The notes beneath the pieces were generated by a model. The model saw only the letters and a list, made by a program, of their open reading frames with translations, had not been told where the DNA came from and searched no databases. A program made the translations under genes and the position numbers. From the NCBI RefSeq assembly GCF_029543105.1, contig NZ_JARQXB010000010.1, positions 95,998 to 159,997 of the forward strand: 64,000 nucleotides of DNA. The letters run 5' to 3'. Shown here piece by piece: positions 23,522 through 33,174 of this stretch (its first letter is position 1; every line of letters starts with the position of its first letter). The DNA comes from Stenotrophomonas sp. HITSZ_GD (GTDB lineage: Bacteria; Pseudomonadota; Gammaproteobacteria; Xanthomonadales; Xanthomonadaceae).

Positions 23522-25705
23522 TCAGTCGGCCCAGCGGCCCGGCGCGCTCGACTGCGGCAGCACCTGCGCCGACAGCGGGCGATCGTGCTCCAGCAGGTTC
23601 ACCGCATCGGCCAGGATGGCGGCCGACTCGTGCAGCAGCGGGTCCGGACGCTTCTCGGCGGCCTTCTCGCGTGCGGTGTCCTTGGCGATGTCGCGCTCGT
23701 TGCCGGTCAGGCCGTCGTCGCTGTCCTCGGCGAGCGGGTCCAGCGGCATGCCGAGCTGCTTGCGGACGGCCTGGCGCTCCTTGCGCTGGTTGTCCTGCTT
23801 CTCGCGTTCCGCGCGGCGCTCGCCTTCGTTGAGCGAGACGTACTTCTTCGCCTTCTCCTCGCGGAACTGCTGCACGTCCTGCTCCCACCACTGGAATTCC
23901 TTGTCCTGCGCGATGCGCGAGGCATGCAGGCCTTCCAGCTTCGGCAGCAGCGGACCGAAGTTGCCGTACTGGGTGTGCGGCACCGAGGCGATGCGCGTCC
24001 ACGGCAGCGCGTTGTCGTAGGTGCTCTCGCCAAACTCGGTGGCGTCCACGCTCGCCGGGAAGGCGATGTCCGGCACCACGCCCTTGTGCTGCGTGCTGCT
24101 GCCGCTGACGCGGAAGAACTGCGCGATGGTCAGCTTCACCTGGCCGAAGCGCTGTTCCTCGCTGGCGGGCCAGCGGTCGAGGTCGACGATGTTCTGCACC
24201 GTGCCCTTGCCGAAGGTGGTCTCGCCGATGACCAGGCCGCGGCCATAGTCCTGGATGGCGCCGGCGAAGATTTCCGACGCAGAGGCCGAGCCACGGTTGA
24301 TCAGCACGGCCAGCGGGCCGTCCCATGCCACCTTCTCGCTACGATCGCCGTTGACGGTGACGCGCCCGCCGGATTCGCGCACCTGCACCACCGGGCCCTG
24401 CTCGATGAACAGGCCGGTCAATTCGACCGCCTCATCCAGCGAACCGCCGCCGTTGTTGCGCAGGTCGAGCACGACGCCGTCGAGCTTGTCGTTCTTGAAG
24501 CCGGCCAGCAGCTTGGCGACGTCGCGCGTGGCCGAGGCGTAGTCGGCGGCGTTGCGGCGGCGGCCTTCGAAATCCTGGTAGAAGCCCGGCAGCTTGATGA
24601 TGCCGATGCGGCGCTGCGGCTCGCCGTCCTTCGCCGGCAGGGTGATGGTTTCGCCCTTGGCGGCCTGTTCGGCCAGGCGCACCTTCTGCCGGGTGAGGGT
24701 CACGGTGCGGTGCGTGCCGTCGATGCCGGATTCGGCGGGGATGTACTCGATGCGGACCTGGGTGTCCTTCTTGCCGCGGATCTTGGCCACGACATCGTCG
24801 ATGCGCCAGCCGATCACGTCCTCCATCGGGCCGGAACGGTCCTGCCCGACGCCGACGATGCGGTCGCCCGGCTTGAGCGTGGCGTCGATGGCGGCCGGGC
24901 CGCCGGCGATGATCTCGCGGATCACCACCATGTCGTCCTGCTTCTGCAGCTGCGCGCCGATGCCTTCCAGCGACAGCGACATCTGCTGGTTGAAGTTCTC
25001 GGCCGTGCGCGGGGTGAAGTAGTCGGTGTGCGGGTCCACCGCGTTGGTGTAGGCGCTCAGGAACACCTGGAAGATGTCCTCGCCCTTGAGTTCGTTCACC
25101 GACTTGGCGAGGTTGGCGTAGCGCTTGTCCAGCGTCTTGCGGATGTCGGCCGGCTGCTTGCCGGCCAGCTTCAGCCGCAGCCAGTCGTTCATCACCTGCT
25201 GGCGCCAGAGCTTGTCCAGCTCGGCGTCATTGGCGGCCCACGGCGACTTCTCGCGGTCGTACTCGAATTTCTCGTCGGTGCTGAAATCGAAGTTCTGGTT
25301 CAGCAGCTTGCGCGCGTAGCTCACGCGCTGGCCGACGCGCTGCTTGTAGACGGCGAACACGTCGAAGGCCGGGTCGAGCTGGCCGCCGCGGATCGCGTCG
25401 CCCACCTTGGCCTGCAGCGGCGCGAAGCCGTCCACGTCGGCCTGGGTGAAGTACATCTTGCTGCCGTCGAGCGACTCCAGGTAGCGCTTGAACACGTCCT
25501 TGGACATCGCTTCGTCGAGCACCCGCGGGCGATATGCGTACCGGCTGTCGGAGAGCAGGCCGTAGACCAGCTTGGTGGCGGTGGCCTGGTCGGCCGTGGC
25601 GGCCGGCGGCAGCGCGGTATCGGCGCGCGCCATCAGCGCCAGCGGCGCGGTCAGCGCCAGGGCCAGCAGGCCGGCGGAGATCTTCGCGGGGGCTTTGAAT
25701 TTCAT
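23522..25705 (-). CDS. prc: Carboxy-terminal processing (tail-specific) protease Prc
   Basis: Periplasmic S41 protease of 727 aa that degrades proteins with nonpolar C-termini and trims peptidoglycan hydrolases in relatives. The signal peptide covers about residues 1-28 (LMARA). An N-terminal DUF3340-type helical region is followed by a PDZ domain (near 240-330, MSLSLEGIGAQL) and the S41 core. The catalytic Ser is the second Ser of GSASASE and the Lys lies in TFGKGTVQ, 25 residues later as in E. coli Prc. The C-terminal region has a charged coiled segment. The ATG at 25705 is chosen because it begins a canonical signal peptide (MKFKAPAK). Confidence 0.93.
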   Translation of the reverse strand: MKFKAPAKISAGLLALALTAPLALMARADTALPPAATADQATATKLVYGLLSDSRYAYRPRVLDEAMSKDVFKRYLESLDGSKMYFTQADVDGFAPLQAKVGDAIRGGQLDPAFDVFAVYKQRVGQRVSYARKLLNQNFDFSTDEKFEYDREKSPWAANDAELDKLWRQQVMNDWLRLKLAGKQPADIRKTLDKRYANLAKSVNELKGEDIFQVFLSAYTNAVDPHTDYFTPRTAENFNQQMSLSLEGIGAQLQKQDDMVVIREIIAGGPAAIDATLKPGDRIVGVGQDRSGPMEDVIGWRIDDVVAKIRGKKDTQVRIEYIPAESGIDGTHRTVTLTRQKVRLAEQAAKGETITLPAKDGEPQRRIGIIKLPGFYQDFEGRRRNAADYASATRDVAKLLAGFKNDKLDGVVLDLRNNGGGSLDEAVELTGLFIEQGPVVQVRESGGRVTVNGDRSEKVAWDGPLAVLINRGSASASEIFAGAIQDYGRGLVIGETTFGKGTVQNIVDLDRWPASEEQRFGQVKLTIAQFFRVSGSSTQHKGVVPDIAFPASVDATEFGESTYDNALPWTRIASVPHTQYGNFGPLLPKLEGLHASRIAQDKEFQWWEQDVQQFREEKAKKYVSLNEGERRAEREKQDNQRKERQAVRKQLGMPLDPLAEDSDDGLTGNERDIAKDTAREKAAEKRPDPLLHESAAILADAVNLLEHDRPLSAQVLPQSSAPGRWAD

Positions 25706-25834
25706 GGGCTTACTCTCGGCGCGATGGCCGTCATGGGGCTGCAGAGAATCATCGGACAGCACGACAGTGCCCAAAGTTGCAGCGCTTGTCATCTGTGCGC
25801 CCAGCCTAAGCGGCTATCCGGGGGCAAGCCGTGA

Positions 25835-25854
25835 ACGACGCCTGAGGGCGTCGT
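25835..25854 (-). terminator. Hairpin downstream of lipA
   Basis: A perfect 8-bp stem (25835-25842 with 25847-25854) with a TGAG loop, in the gap between lipA and prc on the same strand. There is no T tract, so terminator activity is uncertain. Confidence 0.4.
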
Positions 25855-25888
25855 CGCGGAGGCAGGCGGTTCAGCAGGCAGCGCGGGC

Positions 25889-26902
25889 TCAGGCGTGCAC
25901 GCCAGCGCCGGCGGCCTGGCGGTCAGCATGGTAGGAGGAACGCACCATCGGGCCGGAGGCGACGTGGGCGAAGCCCAGGGCGTAGCCGTAGTCTTCCAGC
26001 GCCTTGTATTCCTCCGGCGTCCAGTAGCGCATCACCGGGTGGTGGTGCGGGGTCGGCTGCAGGTACTGGCCGATGGTCACCATGTCCACGTCGTGGGCGC
26101 GCAGGTCGCGCAAGGTGGCGTGCACCTGCTCCAGGGTCTCGCCCAGGCCCAGCATGATGCCGGACTTGGTGCTGACCTCCGGGTGCTGGGCCTTGAACTT
26201 CTGCAGCAGCGTCAGCGACCACTGGTAGTCGGCGCCGGGGCGGACGTTGGGGTACAGGTCCGGCACGGTCTCGATGTTGTGGTTGAACACGTCCGGCGGG
26301 TTGGCGGCCAGGATCTCCAGCGCGCGGTCCATGCGGCCCTTGCCGCGGAAATCCGGGGTGAGGATCTCGATGCGGGTCTTGGGCGCATGCGTGCGGATGG
26401 CGGCGATGCAGTCGACGAAGTGCTGGGCACCGCCGTCGCGCAGGTCGTCGCGGTCCACGCTGGTCACCACCACGTACTTCAGGCCCATGTCGGCCACGGT
26501 GGTGGCCAGGCTGAGCGGTTCGTTCGGGTCCGGCGGCTTGGGCCGGCCATGGGCGACGTCGCAGAACGAGCAGCGGCGCGTGCAGACCTCGCCGAGGATC
26601 ATGAAGGTCGCCGTGCCGTGGCCGAAGCACTCGTGGATGTTCGGGCAGCTGGCCTCTTCGCACACCGTGACCAGGCGGTTCTCGCGCAGCTTCGCCTTGA
26701 GGTTCTGCACCGCGTTGCCGGACGGGATGCGCACGCGGATCCACGAGGGCTTGCGCAGCACCGGGGCATCGAGGAACTGCACCGGCGAGCGGTTGATCTT
26801 GTCGCCGCCCAGCTGCTTGGCGCCGGCCTGCAAGGGCGCGGCCGGGGTGCTGTCGGTCGCGACGACCTCCAGGGGAATGGTGCGGGCGGTTGGCTGGGTC
26901 AT
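25889..26902 (-). CDS. lipA: Lipoyl synthase
   Basis: Radical-SAM enzyme that inserts two sulfurs into the octanoyl group on lipoyl domains, 337 aa. The auxiliary cluster motif [12 protein letters not shown] and the radical-SAM motif CTRRCSFC are both intact, followed by [12 protein letters not shown] and [16 protein letters not shown]. The C-terminal RSSY serine motif that ligates the auxiliary cluster is also present. It is 17 nt downstream of lipB on the same strand, the standard ybeD-lipB-lipA order. Start MTQPTAR at 26902. Confidence 0.96.
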   Translation of the reverse strand: MTQPTARTIPLEVVATDSTPAAPLQAGAKQLGGDKINRSPVQFLDAPVLRKPSWIRVRIPSGNAVQNLKAKLRENRLVTVCEEASCPNIHECFGHGTATFMILGEVCTRRCSFCDVAHGRPKPPDPNEPLSLATTVADMGLKYVVVTSVDRDDLRDGGAQHFVDCIAAIRTHAPKTRIEILTPDFRGKGRMDRALEILAANPPDVFNHNIETVPDLYPNVRPGADYQWSLTLLQKFKAQHPEVSTKSGIMLGLGETLEQVHATLRDLRAHDVDMVTIGQYLQPTPHHHPVMRYWTPEEYKALEDYGYALGFAHVASGPMVRSSYHADRQAAGAGVHA

Positions 26903-26919
26903 GGCAAGGCGATGCGCGG

Positions 26920-27630
26920 TCAGGCCGCGGAGGAAAGGTCGGGCAGGACGGGGTCGGTGCGCAGCGACAGGCCGAACTGGCGGGCCAGTTCGTCGAGCAG
27001 CACGCGCTGCACCGCTTCCATGCCGGAAGGACCGCCCAAGTCTAGCACCGAGGTCACCTGCAGGCCCTGGTAGCCGCAGGGATTGATGCGCTGGAACGGT
27101 TCCAGGTTCATGTCCACGTTGAAGGCCAGGCCGTGGAAAGTGCAGCCGCGGCGGACGCGGATGCCGAGCGCGGCGATCTTGGCATCGCCCACGTACACGC
27201 CGGGCGCGCCTTCGCGGCGCACGGCCACGATGTTCCACTCCAGCAACGTGTCGATGATGGCCTGCTCGATGCGGCACACGTATTCGCGCACGCCGATGCC
27301 GATCCGGCGCAGGTCCAGCAGCGGGTACACCACGATCTGGCCGGGGCCGTGATAGGTCACCTGGCCGCCGCGGTCGACATGGATCACCGGGATGTCGCCC
27401 GGCGCCAGCACGTGCTCGTCCTTGCCGGCCTGGCCGAGGGTGAACACCGGGTCGTGCTCGACCACCCACAGCTCGTCGGCGGTGGCTTCGGTGCGCGCAT
27501 CGGTGAAGCGCTGCATCGCATGCCAGACCGGCTCGTAGGGCTGGCGGCCGAGCAGGCGCACCACCGCCGGCTGCGGGGTGCTCGCCACGGCCGGGGCCGC
27601 GGCGGCGTCGCAGGCGCTTACAGCGTCCAC
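26920..27630 (-). CDS. lipB: Octanoyl-[acyl-carrier-protein]:protein octanoyltransferase
   Basis: Transfers octanoate from ACP to lipoyl domains, the first step of protein lipoylation, 236 aa. Conserved segments are [47 protein letters not shown] (catalytic Lys) and [12 protein letters not shown] (catalytic Cys). The GTG start at 27630 overlaps the 3' end of the ybeD gene by 13 nt; a shorter start is possible but none is clearly better. It is coupled with ybeD upstream and lipA downstream. Confidence 0.93.
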   Translation of the reverse strand: MDAVSACDAAAAPAVASTPQPAVVRLLGRQPYEPVWHAMQRFTDARTEATADELWVVEHDPVFTLGQAGKDEHVLAPGDIPVIHVDRGGQVTYHGPGQIVVYPLLDLRRIGIGVREYVCRIEQAIIDTLLEWNIVAVRREGAPGVYVGDAKIAALGIRVRRGCTFHGLAFNVDMNLEPFQRINPCGYQGLQVTSVLDLGGPSGMEAVQRVLLDELARQFGLSLRTDPVLPDLSSAA

Positions 27631-27896
27631 TTCACTTCCGGATGATCGCGCAGGGCGGCGTGCGCGGCGTCGTACTGCTCGCGGCTCTCGGCGCGGAAGC
27701 CGATGCGCACGGACACGTACTTGCCGTTGCTCGAGTGGCGCCAGCTGATGCGCTCTTCCAGCACTTCCACGCCGCTGTCGGCGAGCAGGCGCGGCAGCTC
27801 GGTCTCCAGGCCCTTGTCGGCGGTACCCATCGCGCTGAGCTCGAAGGTGCCGGGGAACTGGAAGCCGTGATCGGGGTTGTCGGACTTGATTTCCAT
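27618..27896 (-). CDS. ybeD: YbeD/DUF493 family protein
   Basis: A 92-aa small cytoplasmic protein of the DUF493 family, recognised from [16 protein letters not shown] at the start, [20 protein letters not shown] in the middle and the terminal HPEVKWTL. It is nearly always encoded upstream of lipB, as here, and the overlap suggests coupling. The fold is ACT-like; no function has been demonstrated for the family that I know of. A start 9 nt upstream (MAPMEIK) is possible. Confidence 0.88.
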   Translation of the reverse strand: MEIKSDNPDHGFQFPGTFELSAMGTADKGLETELPRLLADSGVEVLEERISWRHSSNGKYVSVRIGFRAESREQYDAAHAALRDHPEVKWTL

Positions 27897-27998
27897 GGGC
27901 GCCATTATTGGGCCCCGCGCGGGCAAACCCAACCCCGGGGCCGGGATGCAGCGTCGCGCATGGCGGCCGGCGCGCCGCATGGCAGCGCGCCGGCCCAG

Positions 27999-28024
27999 GT
28001 CCCGCCCGGCGGGCCGGGCGGGAC
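27999..28024 (-). terminator. GC hairpin after the CsgG-like gene
   Basis: A perfect 11-bp stem (27999-28009 with 28014-28024) and 4-nt loop, 8 nt beyond the stop codon of the CsgG/HfaB-like gene. No T tract follows, so it may end transcription weakly or protect the 3' end. Confidence 0.5.
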
Positions 28025-28032
28025 GGGCGGAC

Positions 28033-29013
28033 TTACTTGGACAGCTCCAGCAGGGTCGAGGAGACCCAGCCCTTGTTGCCCATCTCGTCCTCGACTTCCC
28101 ACATCGTCCCCTCCTTGTTGCCGGTGGGGTACAGCATCATGCCCACTTCCAGGGTGCGCACGGCCGCACCGGTGCCCTTGGCGTTGGCGAGCAGGCGCGC
28201 CGGCTTGGTCACGGTGACCGCCTGCTGCGCATTGCTGGCGGCAGCGTTGCCGGACAGCCCGCCCAGCTGGCTGACCATGTCGGTATAGGCCTGCAGGTAG
28301 GCCAACGTGATGACCTGGCCGATCTCGGTGTTGGCGTAGCCGCTGGCGCCCGCGGCGCCGTAGTCGTAGCCGCTGAAGAGGCGGCCGCTGCCGCCCCAGC
28401 CCAGGTCGGTCTTGCTGGCATTGCCCTCGGACATGGCGACCTGCTCGGTGGAGCGGGTGTCGGTCAGGGTCAGCACCACGTCGGCGGTCTTCTTCTTCAT
28501 GTTGAGGCCGCCGATCACCTGGCCGGCATTGCCGCCCACCAGCCCGCCGAGCAGGCCGCTGATGGCGTTGCCACCGGCATTGCTGTTCTGCGAGACCAGG
28601 TCGGGCACCAGCACGTAGTCGGCCGCCTTCATCTGGCCCTTGCCCACGTTGGAGCGATTGCGCAGCTCGCCGCTGGAGGCGAGGTCACGCTCGGCCTTGG
28701 CGGCATTCAGGCCGGCGCCACGGTCCACCAGGGTGAAGCAGCGCGAGCGGTTGACGAACACCTTGATCAGCTTGGAAGGCGCGGGCAGCTGCTGGCCGCT
28801 CCACCAGTTGGTCGCATCCTCCGGCTCCAGCACGGAGACGGTGCCCAGCGGCTTGGCGCACACCGGAATGTCGGCCTCGCCCTGCTTGCGCTGGTCCTGC
28901 GCGTTGCCCTTGAAGGCATCCTTGAAACCCGCCGAGGCGGGCTGGCTGGTCGCGGCCAGACACAGGCCGAGCATTCCGGCGGCCACGGCGGCCGGGACAG
29001 ACAAGTTCTTCAT
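28033..29013 (-). CDS. CsgG/HfaB-family exported protein with C-terminal SH3-like region
   Basis: A 326-aa exported protein. The signal peptide is about residues 1-28 (QPASA/GF). The CsgG/HfaB-like core includes CAKPLGTVSVLEPE, SRCFTLVDRG, NVGKGQMKAADYVLVPDLV and a glycine-rich ISGLLGGLVGGNAGQVIGGL before KKKTADVVLTLTDTRS. About 65 C-terminal residues (LEVGMMLYPTGNKEG, WVSSTLLELSK) look like a small SH3-type module. There is no lipobox Cys at the expected place, unlike CsgG. No curli or holdfast genes are nearby, so a secretion role is not supported. Confidence 0.72.
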   Translation of the reverse strand: MKNLSVPAAVAAGMLGLCLAATSQPASAGFKDAFKGNAQDQRKQGEADIPVCAKPLGTVSVLEPEDATNWWSGQQLPAPSKLIKVFVNRSRCFTLVDRGAGLNAAKAERDLASSGELRNRSNVGKGQMKAADYVLVPDLVSQNSNAGGNAISGLLGGLVGGNAGQVIGGLNMKKKTADVVLTLTDTRSTEQVAMSEGNASKTDLGWGGSGRLFSGYDYGAAGASGYANTEIGQVITLAYLQAYTDMVSQLGGLSGNAAASNAQQAVTVTKPARLLANAKGTGAAVRTLEVGMMLYPTGNKEGTMWEVEDEMGNKGWVSSTLLELSK

Positions 29014-29310
29014 GCTTCACTTCCCTCTGCATGCGTCCATCGCCAGGACGCGGTCCAAACAGTGGGAGTCCCCGGAGGGGACATCCCGTTCCCCGGGAAT
29101 GCAGGCATCCCCGCCGCCATCATACGCCGCGCGCGCGCAGCCCCAGTGACGGCCGCCCCCCGCAGCGGACTGCAACGCTGAGATGCGCCGGGAGTACTGG
29201 CGGGGCGGTGGCGGGAAGCGTCTAATCTTCACACGACGTTTCCTCCCCATTCACGTTGCTTACCAGACGTGCTGGATAGCGTCGCCCCACAATCCCCCAC
29301 GGCCCCCTGC
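29014..29310. other. Divergent intergenic region, 297 bp
   Basis: This non-coding stretch separates the leftward CsgG-like gene from the rightward LpxR-like gene and must hold both promoters. I see one short hairpin, a perfect 6-bp stem at 29068-29073 with 29077-29082, in the leader of the CsgG-like gene. No confident -35/-10 pair, riboswitch or small gene stands out. Confidence 0.5.
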
Positions 29311-30378
29311 ATGCCCCCACTTCGTCCGCTGTCCCTCCTGTTGGCCGCGGCGCTGTCCACCGCCGGCCTTTCCGCCACCGCCCAAGCCGCCGAACAGTGC
29401 CAACAGAGCACGATGGACCAGACGCCCCCGGCGGTGAACATCCGTGTCGACAACGACCTGTTCGGCGGCGCCGACCAGGACCAGGGCTACACCAACGGCG
29501 CGGTCATCACCCTGGTCTCGCCGAACCTGGTGGACTACACCGACGACCCCTGCCTGCCGCGCCTGGCGCGCTGGGTGAACAGCCATCTGGAACGGCTGCA
29601 CCCGGGCGAATACCAGCAGCAGAACATGGTCTTCTCCTTCGGCCAGGCCATCTACACGCCCACCGACTACACGCGCACGGACGTCATTCCCGACGACCGC
29701 CCGTACGCCGGCATCCTGCTCACCAGCTTCGGCTACAACGCCCGCAACGACGACCACCTGCGCACCACGCAGCTGCAGCTGGGCCTGGTGGGCCCGTGGG
29801 CGCTGGGCAAGCAGGTGCAGGACGCGGTGCATGACGTGCTGGGCGACGAGAAATTCAAGGGCTGGGACCACCAGCTGCACAACGAGCCGCTGATCGGCAT
29901 CGTGCACGAGCGCATGCGCCGCTGGCCGGGCGATGCCACGGTCAATGCCGGCGGCTGGGGCTGGGATGCGATCACCCATTGGGGCGGCACGCTCGGCAAC
30001 CGCGCGACCTATGCCAACCTGGGCGCGGAAGTGCGCTTCGGCTGGAAGCTGCCGGACGATTTCGGCAGCACGCCCACGCGCCCGGCCGGCGAGAACACCG
30101 CGCCGAGCCTGCACGGCCGCCCAACGGGCTGGTCGGGCCACCTGTTCGTGACCACCGACGCGCGCTGGGTGCTGCGCGACATCACCCTGGACGGCAACAC
30201 CTTCCGTGACAGCCACAGCGTGGACAAGCGCCCGCTGGTGGCCGACATCGGCTACGGCCTGGCGATCATGCGCGGACGCTGGAAGTTCGCGCTGGCGCGC
30301 TACCACCGCACGCGCGAGTTCGATACGCAGAAGGAACTGCCGGTGTACGGCAGCTTCACCATCAGCCGCATGCTCTGA
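29311..30378 (+). CDS. LpxR-like outer-membrane lipid A deacylase (DUF2219)
   Basis: Predicted 12-strand outer-membrane barrel of 355 aa that in the LpxR family removes the 3'-acyloxyacyl group of lipid A. The signal peptide is about 1-27 (ATAQAA). RVDNDLFGGADQDQGYTNG carries the Asn-Asp pair and Thr region near the active site, and HQLHNEPLIGIVHER contains the His and Glu expected for the calcium-dependent triad; HHPxGE-type phospholipase motifs are absent. The barrel ends with YGSFTISRML. The ATG at 29311 is preferred because it gives a clean signal peptide. Activity on lipid A is inferred from the family. Confidence 0.78.
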   Translation: MPPLRPLSLLLAAALSTAGLSATAQAAEQCQQSTMDQTPPAVNIRVDNDLFGGADQDQGYTNGAVITLVSPNLVDYTDDPCLPRLARWVNSHLERLHPGEYQQQNMVFSFGQAIYTPTDYTRTDVIPDDRPYAGILLTSFGYNARNDDHLRTTQLQLGLVGPWALGKQVQDAVHDVLGDEKFKGWDHQLHNEPLIGIVHERMRRWPGDATVNAGGWGWDAITHWGGTLGNRATYANLGAEVRFGWKLPDDFGSTPTRPAGENTAPSLHGRPTGWSGHLFVTTDARWVLRDITLDGNTFRDSHSVDKRPLVADIGYGLAIMRGRWKFALARYHRTREFDTQKELPVYGSFTISRML

Positions 30379-30394
30379 GCACGCCAGGCACCGC

Positions 30395-30425
30395 AAAGAA
30401 AAAGCCGGCTTTCGCCGGCTTTTTC
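30395..30425. terminator. Bidirectional intrinsic terminator between the LpxR-like and carboxypeptidase genes
   Basis: A perfect 10-bp stem (30400-30409 with 30414-30423) and TTTC loop, flanked by an A-rich left side and a T run to 30424. It can end both convergent transcripts. Confidence 0.88.
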
Positions 30426-30433
30426 GTCATGGC

Positions 30434-31639
30434 TTATTCCGATTCCCACCACAGCCAGAAGGCGTCCCACAGGCGCTTGAAGAAGTTGCCCTCTTCCACC
30501 GCGCTGATCGCCACCAGCGGCGCCTCGGCGACCACCTTGCCGTCCAGCTGCACCTTTACCTTGCCCACGGCCTGGCCCTGCTGGATCGGGGCGGTCAGGT
30601 TCTTGGCCACCTCGATGCTCGGCTTGAGGTCGTTGTAGCGCCCGCGCGGGGCCATCACCAGCAGCGGCTGCGCCACGCCCAGCTGCACCTGGTCCTGCTT
30701 GCCCTTCCACACCTTCTGCTGGGCCACGACCTTGCCCGGCTCGTAGAGGCGGTGCGTCTCGAAGAAGCGGAAGCCCCAGTTGAGCAGCGCCAGGCTGTCG
30801 TCGGCGCGCTGCTTCTCGGAGCTGTCGCCCATCACCACCGCGATCAGGCGCTGGTCGCCGCGCTTGGCCGAGCTCATCAGGCAGTAGCCGGCCTCGGAGG
30901 TGTGGCCGGTCTTGATGCCATCCACGCTCGGGTCGCGCCACAACAGCAGGTTGCGGTTCGGCTGGGTGATGTTGTTGACCGTGAATTCCTTGATCTTGTT
31001 GTATGCGTAGGTCTCCGGGTAGTCGCGCACCATCGCGCGGCCCAGCAGCGCCAAGTCGTACGCGGTGGTGTGGTGGCCCTCGGCGCTCAGGCCGTGCGCG
31101 TTGACGAAGTGCGAGTTCTTCATGCCGATCTTGGCGGCGTAGCTGTTCATCAGCGAGGCGAAGGCTTCCTCGCTGCCGGCGGTGTGCTCGGCCAGGGCAA
31201 TGGCGGCGTCGTTGCCCGACTGGATCGCCATGCCCTTTTCCATGTCCTCCAGGCGCGCGGTCTGGTTGACGGGGAAGCCGCTGTAGCTGCCGTCCGTGCC
31301 CGCGCCGCCCTCGCGCCACGCGCGCTCGCTCATCATCACCTGGTCGTCCCGGGTGATCTTGCCGTTCTTCAGTTCCGCGGCGACCACGTAGGAGGTCATC
31401 ACCTTGGTGATGCTCGCCGGCGCCAGCTCGGTGTGGATGTTCTCGCCCGCCAGCACCTGGCCGGTGGCGTAATCCATCAGCACCCAGGCCTTGGAGACCG
31501 CCGGTGCGGGGGCCGGCGGCGTCGGCACCGCGGTCGGCGCGGCGGCGGCGGCCGGGGCGGGCTGCGGCGTGGGGGTCTGGGCGGATACCAGGCCGACGGC
31601 CAGCGTGGCCGCGACGGCAACGGCGAAGCGGAATTTCAT
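30434..31639 (-). CDS. dacC: D-alanyl-D-alanine carboxypeptidase (PBP5/6 type)
   Basis: Low-molecular-mass penicillin-binding protein that trims the terminal D-Ala of peptidoglycan stem peptides, 401 aa. The signal peptide is 1-20 (VGLVSA/QT) and a Pro/Ala linker covers 21-48. The three motifs are SITK (Ser76, Lys79), SGN (140-142) and KTG (242-244). The C-terminal PBP5_C domain ends in an amphipathic helix (FFKRLWDAFWLWW) that anchors it to the inner-membrane surface. The start at 31639 gives the normal signal peptide. It is last in the elongation cluster; a minus-strand TACAAT at 31726-31721 may supply its own promoter. Confidence 0.93.
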   Translation of the reverse strand: MKFRFAVAVAATLAVGLVSAQTPTPQPAPAAAAAPTAVPTPPAPAPAVSKAWVLMDYATGQVLAGENIHTELAPASITKVMTSYVVAAELKNGKITRDDQVMMSERAWREGGAGTDGSYSGFPVNQTARLEDMEKGMAIQSGNDAAIALAEHTAGSEEAFASLMNSYAAKIGMKNSHFVNAHGLSAEGHHTTAYDLALLGRAMVRDYPETYAYNKIKEFTVNNITQPNRNLLLWRDPSVDGIKTGHTSEAGYCLMSSAKRGDQRLIAVVMGDSSEKQRADDSLALLNWGFRFFETHRLYEPGKVVAQQKVWKGKQDQVQLGVAQPLLVMAPRGRYNDLKPSIEVAKNLTAPIQQGQAVGKVKVQLDGKVVAEAPLVAISAVEEGNFFKRLWDAFWLWWESE

Positions 31640-31779
31640 TGAACAACGACTCCTGCAACCCCGGGCGCGGGGCGATGAGGGCCCAAGGGCCGGTGGGGCC
31701 CTGCGGGCCGGGAAAAAAGCATTGTAGGCCGATCGGCGCCCGCCGCCGCCAATGCGGCGCGGGCGCGGCCCGCGCGGGC

Positions 31780-33174
31780 TCAGTTGGCGACGACCTGCGG
31801 GCGACCGAATCCCAGACCGGCAATGCGCGCGGCAAGTTCCGACGCGCTGGCGTGGTCGGGCGCATTCACCCGCAGGCGCCACAGCGTGCGGCCACCACTG
31901 ACGATGTCGCTGATGCTCGCGCCGGGGATGCCGGCGGTGGAGAGCTGGGTCAGCGCGCGGTCGGCATTCTCGCGGCTGGCGAAACTGGCGACCTGCAACA
32001 GGATGTTGCCCAGCGCCGCCTGGGCCGGCGTACTCGGGCGCGGCTCGGGCACGCTTTCGGCGACCTTGCGCACCACCGCGCTGCCGACGGCGGCAGGTAC
32101 GACGGTGGCGGCGGCCACGCCGGGCGTCGCAGCGCCCACGGGGGCGGTGCGCGGCGCGGCGGCGGCCGGCTTGCCGGTGGCCACGCGCACGCCCTTGGCC
32201 TTCATCCAGGCGTCGAAGTTGTCCGCGTTGCCCGGCTGCGGCGCATCGGCCACGCGGTAGCGCCAGCGTTCGGAAGGACTGGATTCGGCCGTGGCACGCG
32301 CCACCGTGGCCACCGCGGCCGCGGGCGAGGCGGTGGACGGGCGCGGGGCCTCGGGCGCCGGCCCGGTGCCCTGCGGCAGGCGCTTGACCAGCTCGTCGAT
32401 ACGGCTCGGCTCGGCCGGCTTGGCGGCCGCCACCGCGGTCGCCGTCGCCGAGGGCGCCTTGCCGCCATTGCGGCGGGCAAGCAGGCCGGCGTTGTCGGCT
32501 TCGGTCAAGCCGCGCACTTCGACGCGGCCGGTGCCGCGCTGGGTGATGCCGAGCTTCACCGCGGCGGCGTAACTGAGGTCGATCACGCGGCCATCGTGGA
32601 ACGGGCCGCGATCGTTGACGCGCACCACCACCGAGTCGCCGGTATCCAGGTTGGTCACCAGCGCGAAGCTCGGCAGCGGCAGCGTCTTGTGCGCGGCGGT
32701 GAAGGCGTACATGTCGTACACCTCCTTGTTGGAGGTCAGCCGGCCATGGAACTTGTTGCCGTAGTACGAGGCCGTGCCGGTTTCGACGTAGCCTTCGGCG
32801 TCGTCGCGCACCTTGTAGGTCTTGCCGAGCACCTCATACGGCGAGCGGTTGCCGATCGGCGAATGCGCCTCGTTGGTCACCAGCGGCTCGGGAATGCAGG
32901 CCACGTTGGGCACGTAGTCCGGCGTGGTGTCCTTGACGCCGGGCTTGTAGAGGCCGCCGGCGGTGTAGTCGCCGCGGGTGGAGGGATCCTCCTTGGCCGG
33001 CGCATAGGGCGAGGTCGCCGGGCAGCCGGTGGCCACGCGCGCCGGCCCCTTGCCTTCGACCTTGACGCCCTTGACCGCCGAGGAAGCGGACGGCGATTTC
33101 TTCGGTGCGCTGCTGCAGGCCGCCAGGCCCATCGCCAGCAGCACGGGCAACCACCAGGTGCGGTGCATGTTCAT
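31780..33174 (-). CDS. rlpA: RlpA septal-ring lytic transglycosylase lipoprotein with SPOR domain
   Basis: Outer-membrane lipoprotein of 464 aa that cuts denuded glycan strands. The lipobox ends at Cys20 (GLAAC). The double-psi beta-barrel lies about 130-225, and Glu151, Asp154 and His162 reproduce the spacing of the catalytic residues in Pseudomonas RlpA. A long Ala/Pro-rich linker leads to a C-terminal SPOR domain (about 385-464) that binds denuded peptidoglycan. Its ATG overlaps the mltB stop (ATGA, 33171-33174), so the two are coupled. A start 6 nt downstream (MHRTWW) is possible. Confidence 0.93.
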   Translation of the reverse strand: MNMHRTWWLPVLLAMGLAACSSAPKKSPSASSAVKGVKVEGKGPARVATGCPATSPYAPAKEDPSTRGDYTAGGLYKPGVKDTTPDYVPNVACIPEPLVTNEAHSPIGNRSPYEVLGKTYKVRDDAEGYVETGTASYYGNKFHGRLTSNKEVYDMYAFTAAHKTLPLPSFALVTNLDTGDSVVVRVNDRGPFHDGRVIDLSYAAAVKLGITQRGTGRVEVRGLTEADNAGLLARRNGGKAPSATATAVAAAKPAEPSRIDELVKRLPQGTGPAPEAPRPSTASPAAAVATVARATAESSPSERWRYRVADAPQPGNADNFDAWMKAKGVRVATGKPAAAAPRTAPVGAATPGVAAATVVPAAVGSAVVRKVAESVPEPRPSTPAQAALGNILLQVASFASRENADRALTQLSTAGIPGASISDIVSGGRTLWRLRVNAPDHASASELAARIAGLGFGRPQVVAN

